A stretch of DNA of 64,000 nucleotides from Butyrivibrio sp. NC2007 (GCF_000421405.1 NZ_ATWY01000011.1:1-64000), one strand, 5' to 3'; shown: positions 34,538 through 43,951, counted from the first letter of the stretch. The notes: generated by a model not told the origin, from the sequence alone. Numbers and translations: made by a program.

Positions 34538-36067
34538 ATGAACATGATGAGAAAAAGCTTTAGAAAGGTTAGCGTAAGCTTTTTGCTGATCGTGCTCACA
34601 ACGCTGACTATTGCATTGGGCGGATGCTCAAGCGACAAGGCAGGAGATGATTCTTCTAAGATTACAATCGGAATACCTCAGGACATTGACAGTCTTGACC
34701 CCCATTATGCAACAGGGGCAGGAACTAAAGAGGTGCTTTTCAACGTATTCGAAGGTTTGGTCAAACCTGACGAAAATGGTAATCTTAACCCTGCTGTAGC
34801 CAGCCAGTACACGATCTCAGATGACAACAAGACTTACACTTTCACCTTGAGAGACGGAATTAAGTTCCACGACGGAAACGCAGTTACAGTAGAGGATATC
34901 AAATATTCTTTGGAACGTAACATGGGTGTTGACGGAAGTGAGCCCCTGATCTCTTCTTTTTCCAAGATCGCAAGCGTAAACATTGTTGATGACAAGACAG
35001 TAGAGGTTGTTTTGAATGAGGAGGATTCTGAGTTCTTGACTCAGCTCACAGTAGCTATTATCCCCGCATCAAACACAGACCCTGCTACAAGCTGCATTGG
35101 TACAGGACCATACAAGTATGTATCCAGCTCACCTCAGGAGAACTTTGTAGTTACAAGGTTTGATGATTATTGGGGAGACAAGGCGTTCATTAAGGACGTA
35201 ACCTTCAAGATCGAGGCTAACTCAGATGCAGTTGTTATGGATCTTAAGGGCGGTTCAATCGATATGTATGCCCGTATCACCAGCACACAGGTTTCACAGC
35301 TCGATGATCAGTTTGAGATCTACGAGGGAACCATGAACCTGGTACAGGCTATGTATATCAACAATGCCGAGAAGCCTTTTGATGACGTAAGAGTTCGTCA
35401 GGCTCTCTGCTACGCAATTAACCCTCAGGAGATCATGGATTACGTATCTGATGGAGCAGGCACAGAGATCGGAAGTGCCATGTTCCCTTCATTTACCAAG
35501 TACTTCATGCCTGAGCTCAATGACACTTACAACACAGACACAGCTAAGGCAAAAGAGCTTTTGGCAGAGGCCGGATATCCCGACGGATTTGAGTTTACTA
35601 TCACAGTGCCTTCAAACTACACACAGCACGTAGATACAGCTCAGGTTATTTCAGAGGAGCTCAAGGCAATCGGTGTTACAGCAAACATCCAGGAAGTTGA
35701 GTGGAACACATGGCTTTCAGATGTTTATTCAGACAGAAAGTATCAGGCAACAGTAGTCGGAGTTGATGCTTCAACACTTTCAGCATCATCACTTCTTGCA
35801 AGATATGCATCTGATGCAGGAAGAAACTTTGTAAACTTCAACAGCCCTGCATATGATGAGGCTTATGCAAATGCACAGAGCACATCTGATGACGCAGCAA
35901 AGACAGAGTACTACAAGGAATGTGAGAAGATCCTTTCTGAGGAAGCAGCAAGCGTATATATTCAGGACCTTCCTGAGTTTGTTGCTCTGAACAAGAAGTA
36001 CACAGGATATGTATTCTATCCTCTTTATGTACAGGATATAAGCAAGATCAAACTTGCAGATCAGTAA
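34538..36067 (+). CDS. Peptide ABC transporter substrate-binding lipoprotein (SBP_bac_5)
   Basis: 509 aa. Lipoprotein signal ending IALGGC (lipobox Cys about residue 29), then the family-5 fold: ITIGIPQDIDSLDPHYATG, the YTFTLRDGIKFHDG element, and DVRVRQALCYAINPQEI. Anchored outside the cell and hands di- or oligopeptides, or a similar solute, to the permeases that follow. The SD AGGAGG is only three bases from the first ATG and nine from the second (34544), so the true start may be two codons in. First gene of a five-gene operon. Confidence 0.93.
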   Translation: MNMMRKSFRKVSVSFLLIVLTTLTIALGGCSSDKAGDDSSKITIGIPQDIDSLDPHYATGAGTKEVLFNVFEGLVKPDENGNLNPAVASQYTISDDNKTYTFTLRDGIKFHDGNAVTVEDIKYSLERNMGVDGSEPLISSFSKIASVNIVDDKTVEVVLNEEDSEFLTQLTVAIIPASNTDPATSCIGTGPYKYVSSSPQENFVVTRFDDYWGDKAFIKDVTFKIEANSDAVVMDLKGGSIDMYARITSTQVSQLDDQFEIYEGTMNLVQAMYINNAEKPFDDVRVRQALCYAINPQEIMDYVSDGAGTEIGSAMFPSFTKYFMPELNDTYNTDTAKAKELLAEAGYPDGFEFTITVPSNYTQHVDTAQVISEELKAIGVTANIQEVEWNTWLSDVYSDRKYQATVVGVDASTLSASSLLARYASDAGRNFVNFNSPAYDEAYANAQSTSDDAAKTEYYKECEKILSEEAASVYIQDLPEFVALNKKYTGYVFYPLYVQDISKIKLADQ

Positions 36068-36106
36068 TATATAGGTTTTAAAGACTTAGATAGGCGAGGA
36101 ACGCAT

Positions 36107-37054
36107 ATGAAATACATCATTAAAAAGCTAGGAATGATGATAGTTACTTTATTGGTGGTATCTATATGTGTTTTCCTCGCCTTTAATGTTATTCCGGGAG
36201 ATCCGGCCCTGAGGATGCTGGGCACGGAGGCATCTCCCGAGCTTGTTGAACAGACAAGACAGCAGATGGGACTAAACGATCCGCTGCTTGTAAGATACGG
36301 TAGATGGTTTGTTTCTTTTATTCAGGGGGATTTTGGTACCTCCTACAACTACAAGGTGCCGGTTAAGGGCATGATCATCAGTAAGATCCCTATTACCCTT
36401 ACCATGGCGATAATTGCATTCTTGTTAACGATTTTGATATCAATTCCACTGGGGATATTTACGGCTAAGCATGAAAATGGTGTCCTGGACAGAATTATAA
36501 TTGTAATAAATCAGGTCATTATGGCTATTCCGCCGTTCTTTTCAGGAATACTCATAACCTTTATCTTTGGTATGATATTCAGACTCTTTACCCCCGGAGG
36601 CTTCGTTTCATATACAGCTAATTTCGGTAAATTCCTGCAATATCTCTTTTTCCCGTCTCTTGCCATAGCGCTTCCCAAGATATCCATGACGGTCAAGATG
36701 CTAAGGGGGAGCCTGATCGATGAGGCAGGCAAGGACTACGCAAGAACTGCTTACAGCAGAGGAAATGCAACCAATGGTGTTTTATACAGACATGTCCTTA
36801 AAAATGCCATGATACCGGTTATTACATTCCTTGGCATGGCGCTGGCTGACATGGTTGCAGGAAGTATTGTAATAGAGCAGGTTTTCAGTATCCCGGGCAT
36901 CAGCAGGATACTGCTTACCAGTATCAGCAACAGGGATTACCCGGTTGTAGAGGCAATCATCATGGGTATTGCCATTATTGTACTTTTGGTCAACTTCCTG
37001 GTGGATGTTATCTACCGCATTGTTGATCCAAGGATAGGTCTTGAGGATGAGTAA
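36107..37054 (+). CDS. Peptide ABC transporter permease (DppB/OppB type)
   Basis: 315 aa with six membrane helices. The N-terminal IIKKLGMMIVTLLVVSICVFLAFNVIPGDPA is standard for this subunit. The EAA loop (GKDYARTAYSRGNATNGVLYRHVLKNAMIPV, which contacts the ATPase) lies near residues 209-239, and the end VDVIYRIVDPRIGL is typical. Second gene of the operon. Its stop is overlapped by the next start. Confidence 0.93.
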   Translation: MKYIIKKLGMMIVTLLVVSICVFLAFNVIPGDPALRMLGTEASPELVEQTRQQMGLNDPLLVRYGRWFVSFIQGDFGTSYNYKVPVKGMIISKIPITLTMAIIAFLLTILISIPLGIFTAKHENGVLDRIIIVINQVIMAIPPFFSGILITFIFGMIFRLFTPGGFVSYTANFGKFLQYLFFPSLAIALPKISMTVKMLRGSLIDEAGKDYARTAYSRGNATNGVLYRHVLKNAMIPVITFLGMALADMVAGSIVIEQVFSIPGISRILLTSISNRDYPVVEAIIMGIAIIVLLVNFLVDVIYRIVDPRIGLEDE

Positions 37055-37871
37055 GGCAAAGAAAGAGCTAAAGAAAAATTTCAAAAATAACCCGTACCTG
37101 CTTTTGGGAACAGTTATCACCGGAATCATTGTTCTTGTGATACTTCTTGGTGTGTTCTGGACTCCTTATAATCCGACCACCATGAATTCCGCAGAAAAGC
37201 TCCAGGGTATTTCACTCAGGCACCCGATGGGTACAGATAATATGGGCAGGGATGTCCTTAGCCGTGTCATGTACGGAAGCAGAATCACACTTCTTATAGC
37301 GATAGGAACAGTGGCTATTGGCTCTGTTGTAGGCACCATTATAGGCGCTCTTACCGGGTATTTCGGAGGAATGTTTGATGAGGTTACCATGAGGATTATC
37401 GACGCCCTTTTTGCCTTTCCAAGTATCCTTTTGGCACTGGTTATCGTCAGCGTGTTCGGAACCGGATGGCTGCAGCTTCTTATATCTCTGGGAATAGCCT
37501 TTGTGCCCAGTTACGCCAGAATCGTAAGAGGAGAGGTGCTTCGCTGCAGAAACATGGATTATGTTGAGAATGCGAGGCTCCAGGGCGTCTCCAACCTCAG
37601 GATGATATTTGTCCATATTCTGCCCAATATAAAGGGCGTTATGGCTTCTTCAATAATGATTGGCTTTAACAATGCAGTGCTGGCTGAGGCAGGACTTAGC
37701 TATTTAGGAGTAGGATCACAGCCTCCATATGCAAGTCTTGGTAAGATGCTCTCAGATGCTCAGCAGTACATGTTCACTACACCCAGCTACGTTCTGTGTC
37801 CCGGTATTGTTATTGTTCTTATGGTTCTGGGATTTGCGTTTCTAGGAGAGGGAATCAGCAGATGGAAATAA
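37047..37871 (+). CDS. Peptide ABC transporter permease (DppC/OppC type)
   Basis: 274 aa. A short cytoplasmic arm and first membrane helix, then LRHPMGTDNMGRDVLSRVMYGSRITL, the hallmark of the C-type permease, and the EAA loop (MDYVENARLQGVSNLRMIFVHILPN). The ATG at 37047 overlaps the preceding stop and is preferred over a TTG two codons earlier. Pairs with the upstream permease to form the channel. Confidence 0.93.
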   Translation: MSKAKKELKKNFKNNPYLLLGTVITGIIVLVILLGVFWTPYNPTTMNSAEKLQGISLRHPMGTDNMGRDVLSRVMYGSRITLLIAIGTVAIGSVVGTIIGALTGYFGGMFDEVTMRIIDALFAFPSILLALVIVSVFGTGWLQLLISLGIAFVPSYARIVRGEVLRCRNMDYVENARLQGVSNLRMIFVHILPNIKGVMASSIMIGFNNAVLAEAGLSYLGVGSQPPYASLGKMLSDAQQYMFTTPSYVLCPGIVIVLMVLGFAFLGEGISRWK

Positions 37872-38668
37872 TACTTGATGTAACCGATCTTCATATAGAA
37901 TTTCATGATCATGAATCCCCGGAAGTGGCTGTTGAGGACTTTGACCTTATGCTCGGAAAGGGCGAGATTGTGGGAATAGTAGGCGAGTCCGGAAGCGGTA
38001 AGAGCATGAGTGCTCTGGCTATTGCAGGACTTCTTAACAGAAAGAGCCTTACAAAGAGCGGAAGGATCATGTTTGACGGCAATGACCTTTTGACCTGTGA
38101 CAGAAAGACGCTCCGTTCCTACCAGGGGGATGAGATATCCATCATTTTCCAGGAGCCCATGACCAGCTTAAACCCTGTTAAGAGGATAGGCTGGCAGGTG
38201 GAGGAGCCTCTTTATATCCATCATCCCGAGGTTTCAAAGGAAGAGAGAAAAAACAGGGCAATTGAGATGTTAAGAGCTGTAGGCCTTGATAATGCCGAGG
38301 ATGTTTACTATATGTATCCACATGAGCTTTCAGGCGGAATGAGACAGAGGGTCATGATAGCTGCAGCCATGATCGGCAATCCCAAGATCCTTATAGCGGA
38401 TGAGCCAACCACAGCTCTGGATGTTACGGTACAGGCGCAGATTGTAGAGCTCCTTAAAAAGCTCAACAAGGAAATGGGAACGTCAATTATCTTTATATCT
38501 CATGACCTCAGCCTTGTTAATCAGATATGTCAGAGAGTAATAGTAATGCAGAAGGGGAATATTGTTGAGTCCGGCAAGACAGTAGATGTCTTTACAAGAC
38601 CAAGAGATTCCTATACCAAGAAGCTTATTGCAGCAATACCAAAGATCGATCTAAACACAGACAGGTAA
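37862..38668 (+). CDS. Peptide ABC transporter ATP-binding protein (DppD/OppD type)
   Basis: 268 aa. Walker [17 protein letters not shown]-loop IIFQEPMTSLNP, signature [10 protein letters not shown], Walker [18 protein letters not shown]-loop ISHDLS. The ATG at 37862 overlaps the previous gene by ten bases; a longer reading from 37796 would lie inside the permease gene and has no family match. It lacks the C-terminal cysteine-containing oligopeptide-transporter extension present in the second operon's ATPases. Confidence 0.93.
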   Translation: MEIILDVTDLHIEFHDHESPEVAVEDFDLMLGKGEIVGIVGESGSGKSMSALAIAGLLNRKSLTKSGRIMFDGNDLLTCDRKTLRSYQGDEISIIFQEPMTSLNPVKRIGWQVEEPLYIHHPEVSKEERKNRAIEMLRAVGLDNAEDVYYMYPHELSGGMRQRVMIAAAMIGNPKILIADEPTTALDVTVQAQIVELLKKLNKEMGTSIIFISHDLSLVNQICQRVIVMQKGNIVESGKTVDVFTRPRDSYTKKLIAAIPKIDLNTDR

Positions 38669-38673
38669 TTTAA

Positions 38674-39426
38674 ATGGATAGAGACGAGGTTTTAAGAGTA
38701 AGTAACCTGAATGTCTTTTACAAGAACAGGAAGCGAAAGCTCTTTTCCAAAAACAAAAAAATACAGGCTCTCCACGATGTCAGCGTATCCATGCAGGAGG
38801 GAGAGGTTCTTGCCATAGCAGGTGAGTCCGGAAGCGGTAAATCAACTCTTGCAAGGGCCATTGTCGGCATCAACAAGGACTATACCGGAGAAATCTGGCA
38901 GAAGTACCAAAGCCCACAGATGGTATTCCAGGATCCCTACAGTTCCCTTAATCCGGCCAAGAGGATCGGCTGGCTTTTGGAGGAACCCTTAAGAGTCGAT
39001 AAGTCCAGGCAGTGGACCAAGGAAGAAATCGCAGCAAGAGTTAAGGAAGTAATGGAGGATATCGAGCTTCCACTTAGTATGCTGGACAGATTTCCTGCTC
39101 AGCTCTCAGGTGGTCAGAGGCAGAGAGTATGCATAGGTATGGCGCTTATGAGATCTCCCAAGCTTCTTATCGCAGATGAGCCGGTTTCAGCTCTTGATGT
39201 TACCATTCAGGCACAGATTCTTGAGCTTTTGGAGAACCTCCATAAAAAGCACGGAATATCCATTATCTTCATATCTCATGACCTGCGAGTCGTCTATAAG
39301 ATCAGCGACCACGTAATGATCATGAAGGACGGAAGTGTGGTGGAATATGGCGAAACAAAGCAGCTCTATCGCAGTCCACAGGCCGATTATACGAAACAGC
39401 TTTTAAAAGCTGCTGGGATTGCCTAA
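38674..39426 (+). CDS. Peptide ABC transporter ATP-binding protein (DppF/OppF type)
   Basis: 250 aa. Walker [19 protein letters not shown]-loop [17 protein letters not shown], signature QLSGGQRQRV, Walker [18 protein letters not shown]-loop ISHDLRV. Partner of the preceding ATPase and also short, without the usual C-terminal extension. Last gene of the operon. No clear terminator follows it directly. Confidence 0.93.
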   Translation: MDRDEVLRVSNLNVFYKNRKRKLFSKNKKIQALHDVSVSMQEGEVLAIAGESGSGKSTLARAIVGINKDYTGEIWQKYQSPQMVFQDPYSSLNPAKRIGWLLEEPLRVDKSRQWTKEEIAARVKEVMEDIELPLSMLDRFPAQLSGGQRQRVCIGMALMRSPKLLIADEPVSALDVTIQAQILELLENLHKKHGISIIFISHDLRVVYKISDHVMIMKDGSVVEYGETKQLYRSPQADYTKQLLKAAGIA

Positions 39427-39527
39427 ATTTTTATGTTAAAATAGGTTAAGTTTTTGGGGAACATGTCCGATATATTCATTGATAAGACATGGCTGTTTTT
39501 TAAAAAGGTTGAAAGGAGGCGTATACT

Positions 39528-39938
39528 ATGGCATTAAATATTGGTTCATTTACATCCGGCTATAATGCATATAATATTCCCTCTGTCAAAGATAATCCCC
39601 AGGTAGCACCACAGCCTGAACTCCAGCCACAGTCCAAACAGGCTCAGCAGGAGAAGGAACAGGAGAAAAAGGGACTTGACCTCACTGTCGAGGTTCCCGC
39701 CAGAGAAAACGCTTCTATTGAGAACGTAGCAATCTCCTTTGGACAGTATGACAGCTCTTCACTTGATATATATGGCGATATGGGACTTGCATCAAGAGAT
39801 ATGAAGAATGCAATCTCAGGAATGCAGAAGGACCGCATCCTTCACGAGTACCAGTACTTTGTAGGAGGCAAGGACCTCACAGGCAAGCCGAGCAACATCA
39901 TAGCCGGAACAGAAGATGGTATCGTAATTAAGCTTTGA
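39528..39938 (+). CDS. Conserved hypothetical protein, Gln/Pro/Lys-rich N-terminus
   Basis: 136 aa, not assigned to a family. It begins LNIGSFTSGYNAYNIPSVKD with no signal peptide, then a low-complexity Gln/Lys/Glu stretch (QPELQPQSKQAQQEKEQEKK), then a compact region (MGLASRDMKNAISGMQKDRILHEYQYFVG). GGAGGCG precedes the ATG. The N-terminus, rich in Ser, Gly, Asn and Tyr, looks like that of the flagellin-like protein at 43042, which might point to a shared export route; this is speculative. Followed by its own terminator. Confidence 0.6.
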   Translation: MALNIGSFTSGYNAYNIPSVKDNPQVAPQPELQPQSKQAQQEKEQEKKGLDLTVEVPARENASIENVAISFGQYDSSSLDIYGDMGLASRDMKNAISGMQKDRILHEYQYFVGGKDLTGKPSNIIAGTEDGIVIKL

Positions 39939-39953
39939 TAATATGCAGATTAT

Positions 39954-39984
39954 TCCCCGTCACATAAGTGGCGGGGATTTTTTT
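39954..39984 (+). terminator. Rho-independent terminator
   Basis: TCCCCGTCAC/GTGGCGGGGA (one G-T pair), ATAA loop, seven Ts. Confidence 0.9.
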
Positions 39985-40025
39985 GAGAAAAAAAATCCAT
40001 CTATAAAAAAGCTATTCATGGTAAA

Positions 40026-42674
40026 ATGAAATTTGGTATGTTAGGGGAAAAGATTAAAAAGCATAAATTAAATATCTACCACGCTGTTATCTCAGCTGCC
40101 TGTATTTTGGCGATGTACCTGGGGGTTTTGGTGGTTTGTTCGATAACTCCCTTTGGGGAAAAGACATTCCTTATGTTTGATCTCAAACGCCAGTATGTGG
40201 ATTACTATGCCTATCTGCGGACAGTGTATGCGGGAGAGAACAGTGTTTTTTATTCGTTTAACGCAGCACTGGGCTCTGGAACACTGGGCTTTTTTGCGTA
40301 TTATCTATCGAGCCCGTTTCTTCTTATTCTGTCCCTTTTTGACAGAAGCGTAATACCGCTGGGGATTACAGTTGTCATCGGGCTAAAGCTCATCCTGGCC
40401 GCTTTTATAATGGATCTATTCCTTCAGAGATTTATCGCTGAGGTTACAGGTATTTTGCCAACTGACACAGGTAACATAGCAGTATACTGCGGAGCTGTTT
40501 CCTGGGCTTTTTCGGGATTTCTTTTTGCCCACAGTATGAACCTTATGTGGATAGATGTAGTAATGCTTCTGCCACTTTATATCTGGAGTCTGGAGAGGCT
40601 CTTTAGGGAAGGCCGAAAGCTTCCATACATAGTTACGCTTTTCTTCATGCTGCTTCTCAACTATTACATCACCTATCAGGTGCTTTTCTTTACCGTATTC
40701 TGGACCATAGCCGATCTGGTGGTAAGAAAAGAAAAACACCCATTTGTTCAGATAGGAAGGCTTATTTATTCTGCAGTGATATCAGCTCTGTGCTCAGCTG
40801 TCATCATGGTTCCGACTTTTCTGGAGCTCATGGACAGCCCCAAGGATGTGACGCTCCTGGGAATGAAACTCACCGGCAAAAGGTTAAGTCTTTTGGATGT
40901 TTTTTCAAAGCTTCCCACTTTATCCTATGATTACCTCGAAGCCAGATTCGGATATCCTCAGCTTTTCTGCGGAGTGCTGGCGGTTTTCCTTATACTTTTG
41001 TATTTTGCCTGTAAAGAGATCCCCATGAGGGAAAAAATGGGCTTTTTGGCGCTCTTTATTGTCTTTGCTGCATCTTTCGGCATAGATATCCTGAACGTAA
41101 TATGGCATGCAGGAATGGAGCCATCAGGTCATCCCTACAGACAGGCTTTTATCTGTGTTTTTATAATGATCATCTGCAGCTGCAGGGCATTTTCTTTCTT
41201 GGGAAAAGAGCTTTCGCCGGTCAAGGTGCTTGCAGCAGGCGCTGTTTTGCTTGTATTCCTTGTGCTTTTAAGAAAAGAAAACTACGACCATATTACAGAC
41301 CTTACGTGGCATGTAAACCTTGGAATTACAGCTGTTTATACAATAGTTTTGATGTCTCTGACTTTTGCATATTTGAAAAGAAAAGAAGTATTGGTACAAT
41401 TGCTTGCTTTATCGCTTCTTCTAATAAACATAGCAGACCTTTCGGCAAATGCGGTACATACTTATAACTTGCAGTCCCTTAAATGTGATACTGCGGCGGA
41501 ATATAAAGAAGTTATATCAAGGACACAGGATGCTGTGGAAGCCGTTAAGAACCTCGAAGATGACAACATTCTTTACAGAATGGAAAATCTTAATCCCAGA
41601 GAGCAAAACGATGCATTTCAGTACAATTACTACGGTGTTACCCAGTACAGCTCCGCGGGACTTGTATATGTGAGATATTTCCTTCAAAGACTTGGATTTA
41701 ACGATGACGGGCTGTACACTCATTACGGCCATGACAACACCAAGACAATGGATTCACTTCTTGGTATCAAGTATGTATTTACAGATGGCTCTTATCCGGC
41801 CCATCCTGATTACGAGCTTACCGTGGATGACAAGGAGAAGGCCTACAGGAATCCATTTGCTCTTTCTGCGGCTGTATCCACGAATGGATTTGATATCTCA
41901 GACATCTGCGATCCTGATAACAATGATCCCGAGGCTTCCATGGTACATGTTCCCAAGAAGGATCCGTTTAAGCTTCAGGAGGATATATACTCAAGACTTT
42001 TGGGAAAAGAGATATCTATTTTTACACCGGCAGTAGTTAAGAAGAGCGATATGTATATCGCTGGAGGAAAACGAAGCTTTGATTTTAATGTCAGAGCTGC
42101 TAAGGACGGAGAACTCTATTTTTATCTGGATGAGCTTATAGGTGCGCGCGAGGGCCTTTCTGTTTTTGTTAATGATGAGTTTTTGACCACTTATGGAAAT
42201 GCCTCCTGTGTAAAGATATTAAACCTGGGTTACCACAAGACCGGCGAGGAGATCAAGCTGACTGTCCAGGCTGAGAAAGAAGATAAAAACTTTGGAAGTG
42301 CTATATTTGTCACAGAAGATACAGCTGCGCTAAAAGCTGCATACAATGAGCTTTCGGTAAGAGGGTGCGATGTTAAGATAAAACCCTTTAAGAATGAGAT
42401 GACTATTACAGTTCCTGATGGAGCTGATGGCCTTTTTCTCACAGTGCCCTACGAGAGTAACTGGAAGATTACAGCAAATGGTAAAAAAACACAGGCTCTT
42501 GCTGTGTATGATTCTCTCACCTATATTCCTGTTGATGATTCATTTGGTGAAGGTGACGTTACTATCAGGATGAAATACGTATCATCAGGACTATGGTTTG
42601 GGGTGGTGCTTAGCATAATTGGGGTGTTTCTACTTATATATGTGGAAATATCAGAGAGAAAGAAAGCAAAGTGA
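40026..42674 (+). CDS. YfhO family membrane protein
   Basis: 882 aa. About twelve to thirteen membrane helices in the first 480 residues, a large outside domain (about 480-850), and a last membrane helix near 855-875. The N-terminal FDLKRQYVDYYAYLRTVY with FNAALGSGTLGFFAYYLSSPFLLIL is the family signature. YfhO proteins resemble GT-C glycosyltransferases and have been linked to glycosylation of lipoteichoic acid in other Firmicutes; the role here is inferred. The first ATG has no good ribosome site, so the start is uncertain by a few codons. Monocistronic, bracketed by terminators. Confidence 0.88.
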   Translation: MKFGMLGEKIKKHKLNIYHAVISAACILAMYLGVLVVCSITPFGEKTFLMFDLKRQYVDYYAYLRTVYAGENSVFYSFNAALGSGTLGFFAYYLSSPFLLILSLFDRSVIPLGITVVIGLKLILAAFIMDLFLQRFIAEVTGILPTDTGNIAVYCGAVSWAFSGFLFAHSMNLMWIDVVMLLPLYIWSLERLFREGRKLPYIVTLFFMLLLNYYITYQVLFFTVFWTIADLVVRKEKHPFVQIGRLIYSAVISALCSAVIMVPTFLELMDSPKDVTLLGMKLTGKRLSLLDVFSKLPTLSYDYLEARFGYPQLFCGVLAVFLILLYFACKEIPMREKMGFLALFIVFAASFGIDILNVIWHAGMEPSGHPYRQAFICVFIMIICSCRAFSFLGKELSPVKVLAAGAVLLVFLVLLRKENYDHITDLTWHVNLGITAVYTIVLMSLTFAYLKRKEVLVQLLALSLLLINIADLSANAVHTYNLQSLKCDTAAEYKEVISRTQDAVEAVKNLEDDNILYRMENLNPREQNDAFQYNYYGVTQYSSAGLVYVRYFLQRLGFNDDGLYTHYGHDNTKTMDSLLGIKYVFTDGSYPAHPDYELTVDDKEKAYRNPFALSAAVSTNGFDISDICDPDNNDPEASMVHVPKKDPFKLQEDIYSRLLGKEISIFTPAVVKKSDMYIAGGKRSFDFNVRAAKDGELYFYLDELIGAREGLSVFVNDEFLTTYGNASCVKILNLGYHKTGEEIKLTVQAEKEDKNFGSAIFVTEDTAALKAAYNELSVRGCDVKIKPFKNEMTITVPDGADGLFLTVPYESNWKITANGKKTQALAVYDSLTYIPVDDSFGEGDVTIRMKYVSSGLWFGVVLSIIGVFLLIYVEISERKKAK

Positions 42675-42689
42675 AAATCACATAAGAAA

Positions 42690-42718
42690 ACCACCTGCCG
42701 ATGCAGGTGGTATTTTTT
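42690..42718 (+). terminator. Terminator after the YfhO gene
   Basis: ACCACCTGC/GCAGGTGGT perfect stem, CGAT loop, then ATTTTTT. Confidence 0.93.
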
Positions 42719-43041
42719 GGGAGGAGGGGTTGTCTAGTGGGGAACCAGACAACCCGTGTATGAAAAAAAGTATTGTTGGGGGTTCAGAAGTTGTTTCCTT
42801 CTGATGAGATTATGATAACGGTTAAATTTTGCCAAATTATGTCAGAACTCTAAAAGAAATATAACGTAAAATTAAAACAAAAATAAACGTATTTTCTTTT
42901 CAATTTATGATTGCAAAAAGCGTAATAATGTTTCATTTTGCCCTAAAATAAGCCACTTTTGGTATTCCCTTTTTATGGACTGTGAAATAGTATTATGGTA
43001 GATGGGAGTAGTTTATTTTTGTTTCACAAGAAGGAGGCACT
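42719..43041 (+). other. Intergenic region before the flagellin-like gene
   Basis: No gene. A second hairpin, GGGTTGTCT/AGACAACCC (42727-42735 with 42747-42755), nine perfect pairs and an 11-base loop without a T run, follows the terminator. The remaining 280 bp are AT-rich. A TATTAT at 42991-42996 is a possible -10, but no matching -35 and no sigma-D type promoter (TAAA, then GCCGATAA) could be found. Confidence 0.5.
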
Positions 43042-43812
43042 ATGAGTAGCATATCAGCAATTTCAGGTTACAGTAACTACTCAGCGTATTCCGTCATTTC
43101 AAACGGTGGCCAGATTTCAAAGGCTTCTCAGGGAGCATCTGAACTTGCTATGCAGGAAAAGACAGATACTCAGGTAAGAGGACTTGAAGTAGGCAGAGAA
43201 AATCTCGAATCTGCAAGATCTGTCCTCAACATTGAAGACGGAGCCATGGAAGGCATTACCGATTATCTTCAGAATATTAAAGAACTTTCAGTTAAGGCAA
43301 TGAACGGTACTTTATCTGACGATGATAAGCAGTCAATTCAGTCTCAGGTAAAAGAGTACCTGCAGGGCATAAATGACACAGCCAATCAGGCTAAATACAA
43401 TGATAAGAATCTGCTAAGCGGAAACGCAGGAGATCTTAAGGTTGCAACCGATTCAAACGGTTCACTGGTGAATGTATCCACCTACAACAGTACTACCAAG
43501 GCTCTTGGCATCGACGACTATGACGTTACCAAGGACGGCTTTGATATGAGCAGGATAGACAAGGCTCTTGAGGCTGTTACCAAGAATAGATCAAATGCCG
43601 GAGCTCAGACTAACGCAGTAGAACATGCTCTTACCTACAATTCTCACGCAGCTATGGAGCTGAACGGATACCAGATGGATAAGGAAGAAGACAATTCCAT
43701 GAGAGCTGTTATAGAAGCTAAGCAAAAAGAGCTCATGGATACCTATCAGAATACACTTCTGGCACAGAAGATGAGAGATGATGAGCAGAAAGCCATGAAC
43801 ATCTTCGCGTAA
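43042..43812 (+). CDS. Short flagellin-like protein
   Basis: 256 aa. The region VRGLEVGRENLESARSVLNIEDGAMEGITDYLQNIKELSVKAMNGTLSDDDKQSIQSQVKEYL (about residues 45-108) matches the N-terminal D1 helical bundle of flagellin, and TKNRSNAGAQTNAVEHALTYN near 192 matches the returning C-terminal helix. It is short, lacks the usual MxxxHNxxAxxA opening, and ends in a charged helix instead of the standard flagellin tip. AGGAGG precedes the ATG, and it is monocistronic with strong codon bias. It could be a minor filament protein, a cap or chaperone-like part, or an exported non-flagellar protein. Confidence 0.75.
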   Translation: MSSISAISGYSNYSAYSVISNGGQISKASQGASELAMQEKTDTQVRGLEVGRENLESARSVLNIEDGAMEGITDYLQNIKELSVKAMNGTLSDDDKQSIQSQVKEYLQGINDTANQAKYNDKNLLSGNAGDLKVATDSNGSLVNVSTYNSTTKALGIDDYDVTKDGFDMSRIDKALEAVTKNRSNAGAQTNAVEHALTYNSHAAMELNGYQMDKEEDNSMRAVIEAKQKELMDTYQNTLLAQKMRDDEQKAMNIFA

Positions 43813-43841
43813 TCCTGATAAAGATTATTTGATGAAAATGT

Positions 43842-43878
43842 CCGCCCCACAAAGACAAGTGTCTTTTGGGGCGGTTTT
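43842..43878 (+). terminator. Terminator after the flagellin-like gene
   Basis: Long stem: CCGCCCCA with TGGGGCGG, extended by AAAGACA with TGTCTTT, followed by TTTTCTT. Confidence 0.9.
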
Positions 43879-43922
43879 CTTGATATATATTAATCAGTTG
43901 TAGCGATTTTAAGGTCAAATAC

Positions 43923-43951
43923 TTGACATAAAGTAATATAAATTCTACACT
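43923..43951 (+). promoter_or_regulatory. Promoter of the second peptide-transporter operon
   Basis: TTGACA (43923-43928), 17 bp, TACACT (43946-43951). Start of transcription would be near 43958, leaving a leader of about 190 nt. Confidence 0.75.

Noticed and set aside
42619-42804. Short frame across the YfhO terminator
   Set aside because: Runs through two hairpins and has no ribosome site or family match.
42800-43041. Sigma-D (flagellar) promoter before the flagellin-like gene
   Set aside because: Looked for TAAA followed by about 15 bp and GCCGATAA; no acceptable match.
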